Assembly (NCBI GenBank): GCA_947095585.1
Contig: OX352763.1
Span: 31,731,462 to 31,795,461, forward strand
DNA: 64,000 nucleotides
Source of the DNA: Nephrocerus scutellatus
Taxonomy: Eukaryota > Arthropoda > Insecta > Diptera > Pipunculidae
Direction of reading: 5' to 3'
The notes below the pieces were generated by a model that saw nothing but the letters and a program-made list of their open reading frames with translations, did not search any database and was not told the DNA's origin. This document shows positions 1 through 10,689 of this stretch, in pieces (within the stretch, counting starts at the first letter, position 1; each line of letters opens with the position of its first letter). Both the position numbers and the translations under genes were made by a program.

Positions 1-689
1 AACAAGCAACAGGAGCAAGTGTTCAAGGTTTAGCAAAGTTCGCAAATGACCCTCTGGAATACTTTTGTCTGCTTTTGCTTTAAGTTTGTGGGTTTTGGTC
101 TTATGTAGTTAAGTTTGAGACGTTAAAGGAATCCTGCCTGTTGCGTCGTCAAATATATCCAGTACAGTTGGTTGTTAACGAAAATGGAAAAACTTGGCGA
201 GGAGGGGAATATTAAAAATTTAAACTGTACTTCGTTCCCAGTTGTCAGTGTACTTGTCGCACAATAAAATCCTCGCTAACTGTCCTTGATTTGATGCGGT
301 GCAATTTTACGACGGTAAAGTCGTTTTGCAATTTCGCACTTTCGAATTGCAGAGTGGCAATCTAAACGCGTAATTTTCGTGATTAATAATTTTATTATAT
401 CCCTCTAACCCTCTACACACACACACACACACTCCGAGACAGAGGTATTAAAGCTTAGTGACAATCAGATTGACGTCAACAGACAACACTTTTCGTGGTA
501 AATTAATGCTTGTGGTGTTCTATTGCAGAATAAAAATACCAAAATAGATCGATCCCATTTTGTTGGAAAAAAGTTGATAAAATTGGCGAAAATCCATCTA
601 CTAACACGACCCTTCTCAGTAGTTTTTATAAATGTACATACTCGTAAATTGAACGCAATACATAATTTAAGCTGATAATGGACTTGAAA
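1..689. other. No gene recognised, apart from an AC microsatellite
   Basis: AT-rich sequence without a recognisable coding region or repeat other than the AC run at 415-432. The short minus-strand frame at 465-695 has no features of a real protein. Confidence 0.5.
415..432. repeat. (AC)9 microsatellite
   Basis: Nine uninterrupted AC dinucleotides, read directly from the sequence. Confidence 0.95.
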
Positions 690-970
690 GTCCATAAAAA
701 TTAAAATTTTTCGTAAATTCCCTAATAACCAAAAGTATACTGAATTTCACAAATAAATGCTGAAATATTAAAACACATACGAAGCACTGCAACCCAACTG
801 CTGCTTTCAGCGCACAGCGCATAACGCACACAGAACACAGTCATTATAGTATGAAATGATCTGATGCCGCTATATGGGAAAACATTTTGTATGGGGGCCT
901 CCGATCCATTATTGAAATTTTGCACACATGTATATTTTCGGTGACAATACTTTCTATGAAAAGTTGAGAG
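690..970 (-). mobile_element. H-family element, copy 1, partial
   Basis: The left part reads as the reverse complement of the H-family right end (the stretch containing TTTATGG, the A/T-rich run and the subterminal TAAATTC box), followed by a stretch also found at about 29840-30000 (ACCAAAAGTATACTGAATT) and the block with CACACATGTATATTTTCGG. It stops before the left end, so about 280 bp of the inner and right part survive. Non-autonomous; no protein expected. Confidence 0.7.
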
Positions 971-2310
971 TGGTCTCATAGAGTCGCATACAACAAATAT
1001 CCTCCATCGGATCGTTTTTGTCCGATGATCTTTACTTCTTTGCAGTGAACATAACTTCCTCCGTCATTGTTTAGTGGTTAGTTCAACTCAAGGATTATCT
1101 TTGCTTTCACCCAAATTCGACGTTATTTCGGTGGAGAACAATTACAGGATATGTTTCAGACATTTGTTTGCTAAAAATATTCAGAGTCAGTGCTCAATGT
1201 GACTCTTTTTGTTTTGCAGACGTAAAATACATTTTCTCAGTATAAAGGTCACTTTTTACCACCCATTTAATCCCTGAAGTAGCAACTTCAAAAATTCGAT
1301 TTCCTTAATCATCAACATTTTGCGCTTGAAGCTACAAGAAGCGATCCTTTTGTATACTCTTAATTGGCTTCAAAGCGTAATACTATCGCTTAATATTATT
1401 CTGCCTCCGCCTACACAGAGCCTATTCCATGAACTACCAACCAAGTTACATGAACCAAATGGAAAAATGGACGCAACTATGCTTCACGACGTGACTTATT
1501 TAGGTGTTGGATATTACATTTACATTCTGTCCGAATAGAGGGAAATATTTCTCAGGATTAGAGATCAATTAGTCTACACGTATAAATCTTGGAAAACTTT
1601 GTGTATACGGATATCCAACACAGGAAGCAATAACAATTTATACCTTAGATATACACTGTGAATTCCAACGCGCTTACAGCAGGAGATAATGTTGAAACAA
1701 CAGTCAAACACGATTGATGATGGTATATAGAGATAGGAGATGAAGGCAATTTTAAGGAATCTTCACGAATTTCATGTATCCCAAGGTGTAGTTAGATGAA
1801 TTTGCCAAATAGTAAACCTGCAGATAATTAATAACGAAGAAGGAAAAATATAGTACCGTGGGGGCGAGATTTTTCTTTCTAGTTCACTGTAGTACATATA
1901 GTACACATATTACCAGTTCGCAGTAGTTCTAGTTCTAGTTTCTAGTTCATATCTAGTAAATTTTAAGTATGCATTTGGTATATCCAGTACACATATAGTA
2001 CACTCATCAAGACAGGTGGGGACAATTTCTAGAAACCCCAGAAAACAAAAAAAGAATTTTTGCACCTTTTGTTTTATAAGCAACCCTTCACATTGTGCTG
2101 ACATTAAATATCAAGTTACTCATAATATATTTATAAAAATGGTTAAGAAAGCCAATAAAGCTCTTGGTTTGTTGGTTGGTTAGATTGTAAATAAATCTCC
2201 ACGAAGTAACTCGAAGTAAATATCCACAGCTGACATACTGGTATGTCTGGATGTAACGTGATGGTATCCAGTTCAATATTGCTTCGAAGCAATGGACGAG
2301 AAAGAGGCAA
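971..2310. other. No feature recognised
   Basis: AT-rich, only short random frames. Several short repeats of the words AGTACACATA and TAGTTCTAGT near 1890-2000 give a slightly repetitive look, but no clear unit. Confidence 0.5.
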
Positions 2311-2313
2311 AAT

Positions 2314-2782
2314 TTAGTATACGTAAGGGACGCAGATTAAAAAGTGAAAGAAAATGTTAAGTCCTAAGTTCCTAATTCTATTCTTTTGTTTTTTACTCTC
2401 TTGAGAACGAAAACCAATCGAAAAAAACAATTTTGAGATGGCATCACAGGCCATAAGCTGGCGGAGATAAGACTCAATTAAGCCAAAGCCATGAAGTGCC
2501 TGCAAAATATTAAGTGTTGTTGCAGTTTTAAGATCATGTATGAGCTTCGATGTTTTAAATTGAAAGCTTTGAATCTCACACGTGAACTCGACCATCTTTA
2601 CTGAACTTAATGCCTAAAGCTGCTGACGACTTATTTAAATTAAGAATATCTGGTCGATTCCAAAGACAAACCATAGAGAAAGGAAAATCGTTACAGATAG
2701 TTCTCAGTTCCTCATAACGCCAATCTAGTTTATACTGCAATGTCACAAAGGAAGTAAAAATTTTTGGTAATTTGTGAAACAA
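2314..2782 (-). pseudogene. Unidentified frameshifted coding-like stretch
   Basis: Two minus-strand frames overlap near 2576-2595: the upstream one (2782 to 2576) ends in a region reading ALGIKFSKDG and the downstream one (2595 to 2314) begins VEFTCEIQSFQFKTSK. Read with one frameshift they give about 150 residues of fairly ordinary composition, without the T-rich bias of noise frames. I do not recognise the family; a transposase or other element protein is possible. It lies immediately upstream of the CR1/Jockey-like fragment at 2770. Confidence 0.25.
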
Positions 2783-4186
2783 ATTAAAAATACTGCCTCG
2801 TCTTCAATTCGAACGCTCATTGAAAGTGACATTCCATTTTTTATTTTTTTTTGCTTCACATTTCGCAGCTGACTCTACGCTACCAGATAGCGCGTTGTCG
2901 CCGCCTGTACTTGCAAGAATCGAATCCTCTATGATGGGACAGATTTACTTTCGTACTCATCAAGTGGCTAGAGTATTAAAAGATCTCAACATTCGTAAAT
3001 CTGCTGGGCCTGATGACATTTCCGCTATAGTTTTGAAGAGGTGTTCTTCAACGTTGGCATTACCACTGCGCAGGCTTTTCCATTTCTCTTAGTCGTCGTC
3101 CCAAGGAACTAGAAAACAGCCTTTAACCAGCTGTTCATAAAAGAGGCGGTGCGTCATCTCTTTCCCCGTACCGACCAATTGCGCTAATATCTATACTTTC
3201 CAAGGTCATGGAAGCGCTGATCAATCGTAAGCTTATGCAATACCTTGAATCACGTGAAATCCTTAGTGAACAGCAGTACGGTTTTCGTACGCAACGTTCT
3301 ACAGGTAACCTGATGGCTGATCTCACTGAAAAGTGGAACCAGTCTATTCACAGATTTGAAGAAAGCAAAGTTGTTACACTCGATATTTCCAAGGCATTTG
3401 ACAGAGTCTGGTATCAAGCTCTATTGTCGAAAATCAATGCCTACGGAATTAATAACGTCCTGCTCAATTGGACTAGTAACTACCTTTCTGACCCGTCAAT
3501 CCAGGTCAATCCAGGCCTCTCCGTCGCAAGTGGAACTTGAACAACAATGTACGTTAAGCACGTTAAAATCTGACCTTGACAACATAACAAGGTGGGAACT
3601 ACATAATAGAGTTGAATTAAACGCTTCTAAAACTCAATGCTGTCTTCTATCGTCCAAGCGTAATTTAAACCCCCAACCATTATCCATGAATGGTTCTTGC
3701 GTCGAAGAAACTGAAAAACTCGCAATTCTCGGTATGTGCGTCAACAACAAGCTTCGTTGGAACGACCACTTATTTGCCATCACCAAGAATGCTGTCTAAT
3801 GTTTAGGTTTCTTTAAACGGTGCAAGATGTACTTCACTGCCTCAGATCTGGCGACTATTTACAAGGCATATATTCGCCCTAAACTTGAATACAACTGTAT
3901 TGTCTAGGCAGGTGCCCTCAAGACCACATTGCATCCACTAGACAGAATTCAGAACCATGCGTTAAAACTTATTGGTGACGTAAATAACGCGAAAACAATC
4001 GAATCGCTTGAACATCGTAGGAATGTTTCCTGCTTGTCACTGTTTTATCGCTTTCTCCACAAGCGGTGTTCAAATATCCAGGTGCATCCCGCACATTATC
4101 GAACCCATCCGTAATACCCGTGCCTCAACTCGAGCCCACGGGTCCACCATTTAGCCAATCTTCAGACGTACTAATCAATTCAGAGT
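2770..4186 (+). mobile_element. CR1/Jockey-like LINE, RT fragment, copy 1
   Basis: Plus-strand RT remains in several frames, in the right order. At about 2975-3070 the motif SAGPDDISAIVLKRC (RT block 1-2) is visible; 3208-3540 gives the fingers/palm with QQYGFRTQRSTGN and VTLDISKAFDRVWYQALL (block A aspartates); 3590-3800 gives NRVELNASKTQCCLL; 3929-4114 gives the thumb/C-terminal HPLDRIQNHALKLIG and SLEHRRNVSCLSLFYRFLH. The segment between about 3530 and 3545, which should carry the GVPQGSVL and F/YADD blocks, is missing, so the catalytic centre is deleted. The 3' end fuses to an H element at about 4187. Stop codons occur throughout (for example near 3905). No EN domain is attached. The second copy at 55560-56871 shares its sequence, including MESLINFQFIKYLE versus MEALINRKLMQYLE. 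Confidence 0.85.
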
Positions 4187-4643
4187 GTGTTTAAAATTTT
4201 AAGAAAATCGGTCTAATTTTTTAAAATTTCTTATGGACACACCTCGCACCTCATGGCCAGCTCACTCCTAAAATTTTACAGGAGGTTTTGTCCATCGGAA
4301 ATACACATGTGCTTAAAATTTGAAGAAATCGGGCTAATTTTTAAATTTTTTTATGGGTACTCCTAGGGCCTCAAGGCCCCGCCCGTTCACTCCAAAAATT
4401 TTACAACAAGTTTTGTCCGTCGGAAATACAAATGTGTTTAAAATTTCAAGAAAATCGGTTTTATTTTTAAAAAAAATATATGAGCACCCCTCGGGCCTCA
4501 GGGCCCGTTCACTCCAAAAAATTTACAAACAGTTTTGTCCACGGAGATACACATGTGCTTAAAATTTGAAGAAATCGGGCTAATTTGTATAATTTTTTTT
4601 ATGGGCACCCCTCAGGTCTCAGGGCCCGTTCACTCAAAAAATT
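4187..4643 (-). mobile_element. H-family element, internal tandem array only
   Basis: Four diverged units of about 110 bp, each with the landmarks AAATTTGAAGAAATCGGGCT, a GC-rich centre (GGGCCTCAGGGCCCG-like) and TTTTGTCCATCGGAAATACA. Same units occur at 31580-32150, 34400-35400, 40600-41500 and 63380-63770. Neither end of the element is present here. Confidence 0.75.
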
Positions 4644-4644
4644 G

Positions 4645-4862
4645 TTGTCCAGCGCATGCTAATTTTTGGACACAAATGGAATGGGACCTACAATTTAAGG
4701 CCGGATCCGAACGGCGAATTGAGAAGCTTTCCATGACAAGGTATTACTCTCGGGACGTTTGTCACCCATTCGCGAGAGGTGGGACACCGTGAAAAATACT
4801 TTTGCTGTTGCTGGGATTCTAGCCTGAACCTCCTGCTCAGCATCCATCTGCACTTCCACTGT
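4645..4862 (-). mobile_element. tRNA-derived SINE, copy 1, head degenerate
   Basis: The body matches the family (on plus strand: CACAAATGGAATGGGACCTA, CGAACGGCGAATTGAGAAGC, GGGACACCGTGAAAAATAC). The B box, intact in other copies as GGTTCGAATCC on the SINE strand, reads GGCTAGAATCC here, and the A box region (GTGGCTCAGTGG) is no longer recognisable. Inserted next to the H array at 4187-4643. Confidence 0.75.
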
Positions 4863-4904
4863 TATAAAGGTTAACTCTATCTTTAGGGTCTAAATTCCAA
4901 TCGA

Positions 4905-4926
4905 AGGTTAATATAGAGAATTTAAA
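4905..4926 (-). repeat. Solo H-family left terminus
   Basis: Only the terminal box is left: GGTTAATATAGAGAATTTAA, the reverse complement of the H left end. Confidence 0.55.
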
Positions 4927-6865
4927 AAATAAATAAAAATATAATTTCCTATTTGTTAAGAAGCTTAGCTGAGCGTAAATTACATCCTTGTCAGTTAAGG
5001 AGAATGTATCTTTGTCAGTATGCCCTTTTATTCTATTGGCCTGTTCTGGGGCATGATTTTTACAAACTTTTTGCTTTCGACTGTGTTATGTATCAATGTT
5101 TTAACATCATATTATTCATATTGAATGCTACTGACAACTTATTATCACTTTGAAAAACTGAAATTGGTATTTTTATCATCAGTTTGGATGTCAATGTTCA
5201 ATGATCCTTTCAACAGTTCAAAAGATAACATCAATACTCGTATAACATGAAGACTTAACTTAGTCTTTGTGTAATAAATGTGTCCTCAATTTGTTACCAG
5301 CAATTCCTCTTGTTTATATTTTTATGATCCTAAAGTTTCAAATTTGGCAAACTCAAAAAAGAAAAACAATAAACACTTAATATTTCACAGTTCTCATCCC
5401 ATTGTCGTATCTAATTTCCTGCTCCTCGACAATAGAACCCTAAATACCACATACACACGTCTCACATCTAAAAGCTGTTGATGGCGTGAATTATGCTTCT
5501 TCACTTCCGAAGGAAATTGAATCTCACGCACGAATGACACTGACTCGTCAGCTTTATTTATGGGGAAAAAAGTTTATTTTTGTTAATTTATTTTCTTTAT
5601 CTTCTTTAATATTTTGCTATTAAATTTCTATCATCTTTTGTGCGTTAAAAACTTCAACACTTTACCGCGAACATCACTACAACGGATATTGCAGCGGAGC
5701 CAATTTTTATATAATACCCATACATTTTGAATAAATACCAATAAAGTATTATTATCTATAAGTGCCAATAATTGTCACTAAAATTACCTACGTCTTCCGA
5801 ACTTTAGTCTTTAAGTCTTTTTTTATGCCATAAAAATGTTTCCACCATATGATGGTATGTGTCACAGTTCATAATAGTAGCATTCTATTCCCTTTAGCAT
5901 ACAAAACAAAGCAAAACACAAAAAAAAGAAGAATACTGGACAAGAAGGAAGGGGAACAAAAGGGATGTAATCTCAATGAAAGTCATGGCCATATTTTGGT
6001 GTCAAAGGACGCGTACACAATATATGATTATTTTCTTGATCGATATTACACACTTGGTTGTTTTGTGTTCATTTTTTCCAAGGTTTGCAAAAAAAAAACA
6101 GGATACATAAGTGTATATGCATACGTCAAGTGGCAAGTAAAAATTGCCTTTTTCACAAAAAATAATCCGATCTTTGACGGTTGGTTTGCGAGTACATATA
6201 ATAGTATATTACATAACAAGCGAGGAGAGTGGAAAGCTTGCGGCAGAAATCTAACGAGCACGATAATCACTTTTTCACACGCCCATAGACGAAAATGACT
6301 GTTTCATACAATATACCCTAGCTTCGAAAGTAGCCGTTAAGCACACTAGTGAGTTAACACATAAAATACTTTTGATATTTACTGCAGTCACAGTGACTAC
6401 AGACGTACAGAGTAGTTTTGCATTGCGCATAACCGGTTTAGCAGAAAAACCGGTTTTGGTCGTGTGAAACAGGAAGGAACGGAAACCTCAGCTTGAAAAT
6501 AAAAACTAAAACCTACGATTGAAATTTAGAACCTAAAGATATTGCTATTAGAGTCAACCTTTATAACAGTTAAGTGGCTTTCGCTTGATAAAAAAGTAAA
6601 AAAGTGGAAAAATTAAAAAGAAAGCAACATTAGATTTCCAAAAATTAAAGTATTGATTGGATTTCATTTGTTTATAACTTTTTGACTGAAATTCAATTTT
6701 ATTCTATTATTTATTATTGGATATTTTTAAGAAAACCAAAAATTACCAACTTACCAATAACATCGATAATGTTAGAGAGACAAACGATTTTGACAGCGGA
6801 TCGCTCTTCAACTTTAAACTTTTGTTCGTAAACTGCTAGCACTCGACCTGGGCATAAATAATCAT
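4927..6865. other. No feature recognised
   Basis: AT-rich. The longest frame, 5849-6298 (149 codons, plus), is Lys/Ile/Tyr-rich without a motif I know and probably arises by chance from A-rich sequence; it overlaps an equally long minus-strand frame. No repeat family found. Confidence 0.5.
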
Positions 6866-7035
6866 CATCATATTTGGCTCTACAACCGGGGTACGGTCCT
6901 GGCCTACCGCAAAAAATCTCTCCACCGGTCCCGATTTCGAGCCGATGTCAGCCAATTTGGCATTCCTAAACTCTGGGTGGCCTCGTTGTCGCGTTCCATA
7001 AATCCTACCGCAAAGGATCCTTTTCGCTCATGCGA

Positions 7036-7434
7036 TCAGCTAGGTGTCCTATGAGATCTACGAGTATTATAGAGTCTCCGGAATCGTTCTTCCTCACATA
7101 CGGGGCCAACAATTCTCCGTAAGACTGTTCTCTCGAACGTGGCTAAGAGGTCAGAATGCTTTTTGCTTAGCACCAAGGTCTTGGATCCATATGTAAGTAC
7201 TGGTATGACCATTGTCTTATAGAACAGCAGCGTGGATGTTATGGTTAAGTTCCTGGATTTGAAGAGACTTGACATACTATAGTCGGCTTTGTTGGCTTTA
7301 CGCAACCGTGCGCGTATTTCTGGTTCCATGCTGTTATCGGCTGCTACAGTTGACCCGAGATAGTTATATTCGCGCTCCACTATCTGAATTGATGGACCAA
7401 TGTTGGATCTTCTACTCGCAGACGTGGCCACCAT
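7036..7434 (-). pseudogene. RTE-like RT C-terminal region (132 codons)
   Basis: Open frame starting MVATSASRRSNIGPS. It contains YLGSTVAADNSMEPEIRARL, the conserved thumb beginning of RTE-like RTs, and YKTMVIPVLTYGSKTLVLS followed by FERTVLRRIVGPV. In other LINEs this part follows the YADD palm and helps hold template and primer. No palm precedes it here because of the deletion at about 7540, so it cannot be active. The first Met is not a true start. Related frames: 10834-11118 and 35833-36078. Confidence 0.8.
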
Positions 7435-7745
7435 GTACTTTGTTTTGCTCTCATTTATGTGCAGCCCCAGATTTCGTGCCGCCTGCTCTATCTGGATGAA
7501 AGCTTCCTGTACAGCTCTTTGGTTTCTAGCAACGATGTATATTGCGTCATACCGCGTACCCTTTGGTAAAACTTTCGCGCCTGGTGCGGTCCTCGCTCTC
7601 TACACTGTTTTAGTTCACGGAGGAGATTCTTCTCCCAGGCTGCTTTCTTTCGCCGGTGAAGTGTTTTTTCATATGAGATTGTTGCATTGCTCGGTACGCA
7701 ACATTCTTACGATCAGTCGCTAGCTCACATTCGTCATCGAACCAG

Positions 7746-8174
7746 TCAGTCAGTGCCTAAGATGGAGTCAGCAGTACTAATGACAGTATTCTTAAGGCGT
7801 GTCCATTTCTCTTCTATGCCTGACATCTCACCCCAGGACTTATTCTCACTGCATTTAGGGCGAGTCCTATCACTTGACCGTAGTTGTTTCTGGTCTCTTT
7901 GTTGCCGTGTTGACTCGAATCTGATTCGCGGATGAAATTTTCGTGACGGTGCAATCCGCGCTGGGAGCAACATACCAACAAGATAGCGGTCCGAGTCGAC
8001 GTTAGCATCTCGGTATGTTTGTACCGTCATCAGGTTCGGGTTGTGGTGGCGGTCTATCAACACGTGGTCTATCTGGTTGCGAATGGCTCCATCAAGAGAT
8101 ACCCAGGTGGCTTTGTGGATATTTTTACGCGCAAACCTTTTACTCGCAACGACCAAATTATTGCTTGTTGCCAT
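7746..8174 (-). pseudogene. RTE-like APE endonuclease, C-terminal half
   Basis: 142-codon frame. Visible: FARKNIHKATWVSLDG, IRNQIDHVLIDRHH and NVDSDRYLVGMLLPARI, the three last motifs of APE-type endonucleases in LINEs, which nick target DNA to prime reverse transcription. The SDH box is SDR. The upstream EN part continues in another frame to about 8700. Confidence 0.8.
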
Positions 8175-8760
8175 CTCTATGACTCCTTGTCCATTGTCAT
8201 TAGTGTTCTCGTGTAAGCTATGGGTGCCAATGTACTGCCTGACTGACTTCCGACCTATTTTAGCACTAATATCCCCCAGAATTATTTTTACATCATAGTG
8301 AGGGCAGAAATGGAGTTCCCGTTCGACTGATTCAAAGAATTCTTCTTTTTCATCATCTGGGGAATCCTCTGTAGGTGCGTGAACGTTTATGAGGCTTATG
8401 TTTTTAAATTTTATTTGCTTTAAAGCCGATAACGGTGGGTTTCATTCTTTTGCTGACTAGAAAACCAACCCCGAGCACATGATGTCTTGCGTGACAGCTG
8501 TAATATATGTCATAATCTGATTTTTGTAAGACACCATTACCCGTCCACAGCATCTCCTGGATTGCTGTTATAACAGCCTTATAGTTCGACAGGGTATCGG
8601 CCAGCTCTATACAGTGAGCATACGTTCCATGCGAAAATTCTTAAATCGTTTAGCCGTTTTTGTTGCCGTGGTCGTCGTCGTTTATCAGTGTATCCGAGGC
8701 CCGGTCATTTCATATCGACTCTTGCAAGGTTACCCAGCATCATTGAGATGCACACTGTCA

Positions 8761-9780
8761 ATGTGACTTAAATGAATCAGACCTCAAAAATACCGATCAA
8801 ACCAGCCCCTTAAGCCCTCAATTATCACTAATCATACGATATGAAAACAATGGCTCGTAATTTTGCCATTTCCTAAGTGTAAATATAAAACAAATTTACT
8901 AACTAAACTGAATGTTTATTCCTAAAGAATTGAGTGACTCTCGCTTCGTGAAATGTAATTTACCCACTAAATTGAATTTGTGTTGGGAAAATGTTTTATT
9001 CAATAAATTTTTCCAATTAACTTCGTTATCCTTAACACTCAAATACAAGGCCCGCAGAAAGAAAATCAAATTTATTCATACAGTGGAATTTTCGGAAAAG
9101 GATCCTGCGACATTTTGCCGATTTCTTTTCTACAATAGCCCACCATAAATAAACAAACCACACTCGTATGTGACAATTTGTGGTGTCCGTCCACTTGGGA
9201 TCGTTCCCGAGACATATTTTATTTTACTTTCAGAAAAGCAAGCAAGCAGTTCCAGCTATTCTCACTGTGTATTACGAAAATTCTTACCAACAATTTTTTA
9301 CATAACATCCGACTACATTTCTATATTGCAAAGGAAAACCTTTAAGTAAGAAATTCGTTGGAAAAGTGTAGACACATTTCCATCGAATTGAACAGCAATT
9401 TGGCACGGCAACAGATTTTATTGACTCTTTTTGAAGCACTAGTGTTCGGCTGTCATCGAAATAAATAGGCTGACTGAATTAGGTGCCAGACGATGCTAAG
9501 TGGCATTTTGTTTACTACGAAAATAGGCCTGGAGGCTGAATGGGCAAATAGTAACAACCGAACCGAACCACAAGGACATGAAAATGATGTGAAAAGCTAT
9601 AACTTGATGCATATGTCAGCATATTTACATTTACAGATTATATAGATTTTTATACACGCAGGCGACTCTATTGAGACGAGTTCAAGTTCTTCCATCATCA
9701 ACTTAGTCCATTATCATCTCCTGCTTTAAAAATCTCGCGGCTTCTCTCGCATTGTTGAGTCCAGGTTTGGATGTTGCAAT
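8761..9780. other. No feature recognised
   Basis: AT-rich; the 78-codon plus frame at 8912-9148 has no motif I know. Confidence 0.5.
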
Positions 9781-10199
9781 TCCCACTTAATTTATTGAAA
9801 GTTGGCGATAGTTTTGGCTGTCATAGTCAAGGTTGAATAGCTTGAATAGACTAACAGCGGAATGTCCGTTGGTCTTTATCATCGTCTGAAAAAGTGGCTT
9901 TTCCATATTCTCAGCACTGCCTGTGATATTTGCCTTATCTTGAACATTCTTCTGTTTGAAATTCGAAACCTTTTTGACAATATTCCTAAATTCCTTGCGT
10001 AACATGTCTCTCTGTATGGTTGATAGAGCTTTGCTTTTACCTTCTTACTAAGGTTGCGCTAAACTGCACACAGGCCCTTTGCTGGTTTACTTATACGCCT
10101 TTATCTACATACTTCGCTAAAGTTGCAGCTGCCGGTTGCATTTATTCTAATTAATTGGTTTTTATTATCCGACTAGTCTGGTGTAATTTTCTAACTAAC
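9781..10199 (-). other. Unassigned sequence downstream of an RT fragment
   Basis: Lies 3' (minus strand) of the RT piece at 10200-10590. It holds a 72-codon minus frame (10005 to 9787) rich in Lys/Asn without a known motif. It may be part of the same element, but I see no RT C-terminal signature. Confidence 0.3.
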
Positions 10200-10590
10200 G
10201 AGGCCTTACTTTCGGGTCTGCTTTAGAATGTGGTAGGAAATAAATATCATCCGCGAAATCAAGATCTTAGGCGTTTAGATTCCATTGAATACTATGCGGC
10301 AAACCATTTGCTTTATTCATTTCCCATTTAAGGATTAGTATAAATAATAGCGGCTATAATATACATCCCTCTGTTACATCTGAGATTATTTTAAATTACT
10401 GGCCAATCCTACCACGGTTGGCGATTCTACATTTAGTATATTATGCAATTGTTTAATGATATTCAGTAGTTTTGTATGTATTCCGTAGCTTTCCAACACT
10501 GGCCGTATCACAAATCGGTCTATGTTATTAAACGCTTGTTTAAAATATATGACGAGCTGTACAATGAAGACTGCCATTATGCAGACTATT
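10200..10590 (-). mobile_element. Degenerate LINE RT palm, distinct family
   Basis: Reading the minus strand with two frame changes gives IYFKQAFNNIDRFVIRPVL (block A), SYGIHTKLLNIIKQLHN, then SDVTEGCIL-PLLFILILKW and WNLNA-DLDFADDIYFLPHS. FADD lies at 10246-10257. The order (aspartate block A, QGCxLSPLLF-like block, F/YADD) is diagnostic of a non-LTR RT. Stop codons interrupt it. The wording differs from the three main LINE families of the window, so it is a separate lineage, possibly RTE-like. Confidence 0.75.
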
Positions 10591-10689
10591 ACACAGTGAT
10601 ATTAAGTGTAGTTATATAGTCTATGCATAATCGATGAGCTTGGTCCTTTCTTAATGCATTCTTATGAAAATTTAAATGTTATGTCATGT

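Larger units (their letters stand above)
6866..8760 (-). mobile_element. RTE-like LINE, copy 1, internally deleted
   Basis: Read on the minus strand from 8760 down: N-terminal EN start (RLNDLRIF-WNV at about 8650), EN core with GDISAKIGR near 8270, NQIDHVLIDRHHNPN and DANVDSDRYLVG (7990-8090), then directly the RT C-terminus (7036-7434) and the 3' untranslated end, finishing in an ATCATCATC tail at 6868-6880. About 0.9 kb holding the EN-RT linker and RT palm is missing at about 7540 when compared with the copy at 35504-37274. The final EN motif, SDH in active enzymes, reads SDR, so the general-base histidine is lost. Frames are broken several times. APE-type EN plus RT of this order fits the RTE clade; clade assignment is from memory of the motifs. 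Confidence 0.85.

Noticed and set aside
5849..6298. 149-codon plus-strand frame as a possible gene
   Set aside because: Composition follows the A-rich DNA, an equally long frame lies on the other strand, and no motif, splice structure or relative is visible.
7269..7935. Plus-strand frames of 76-107 codons across 7269-7935
   Set aside because: They are shadows of the RTE-like EN and RT frames on the minus strand.
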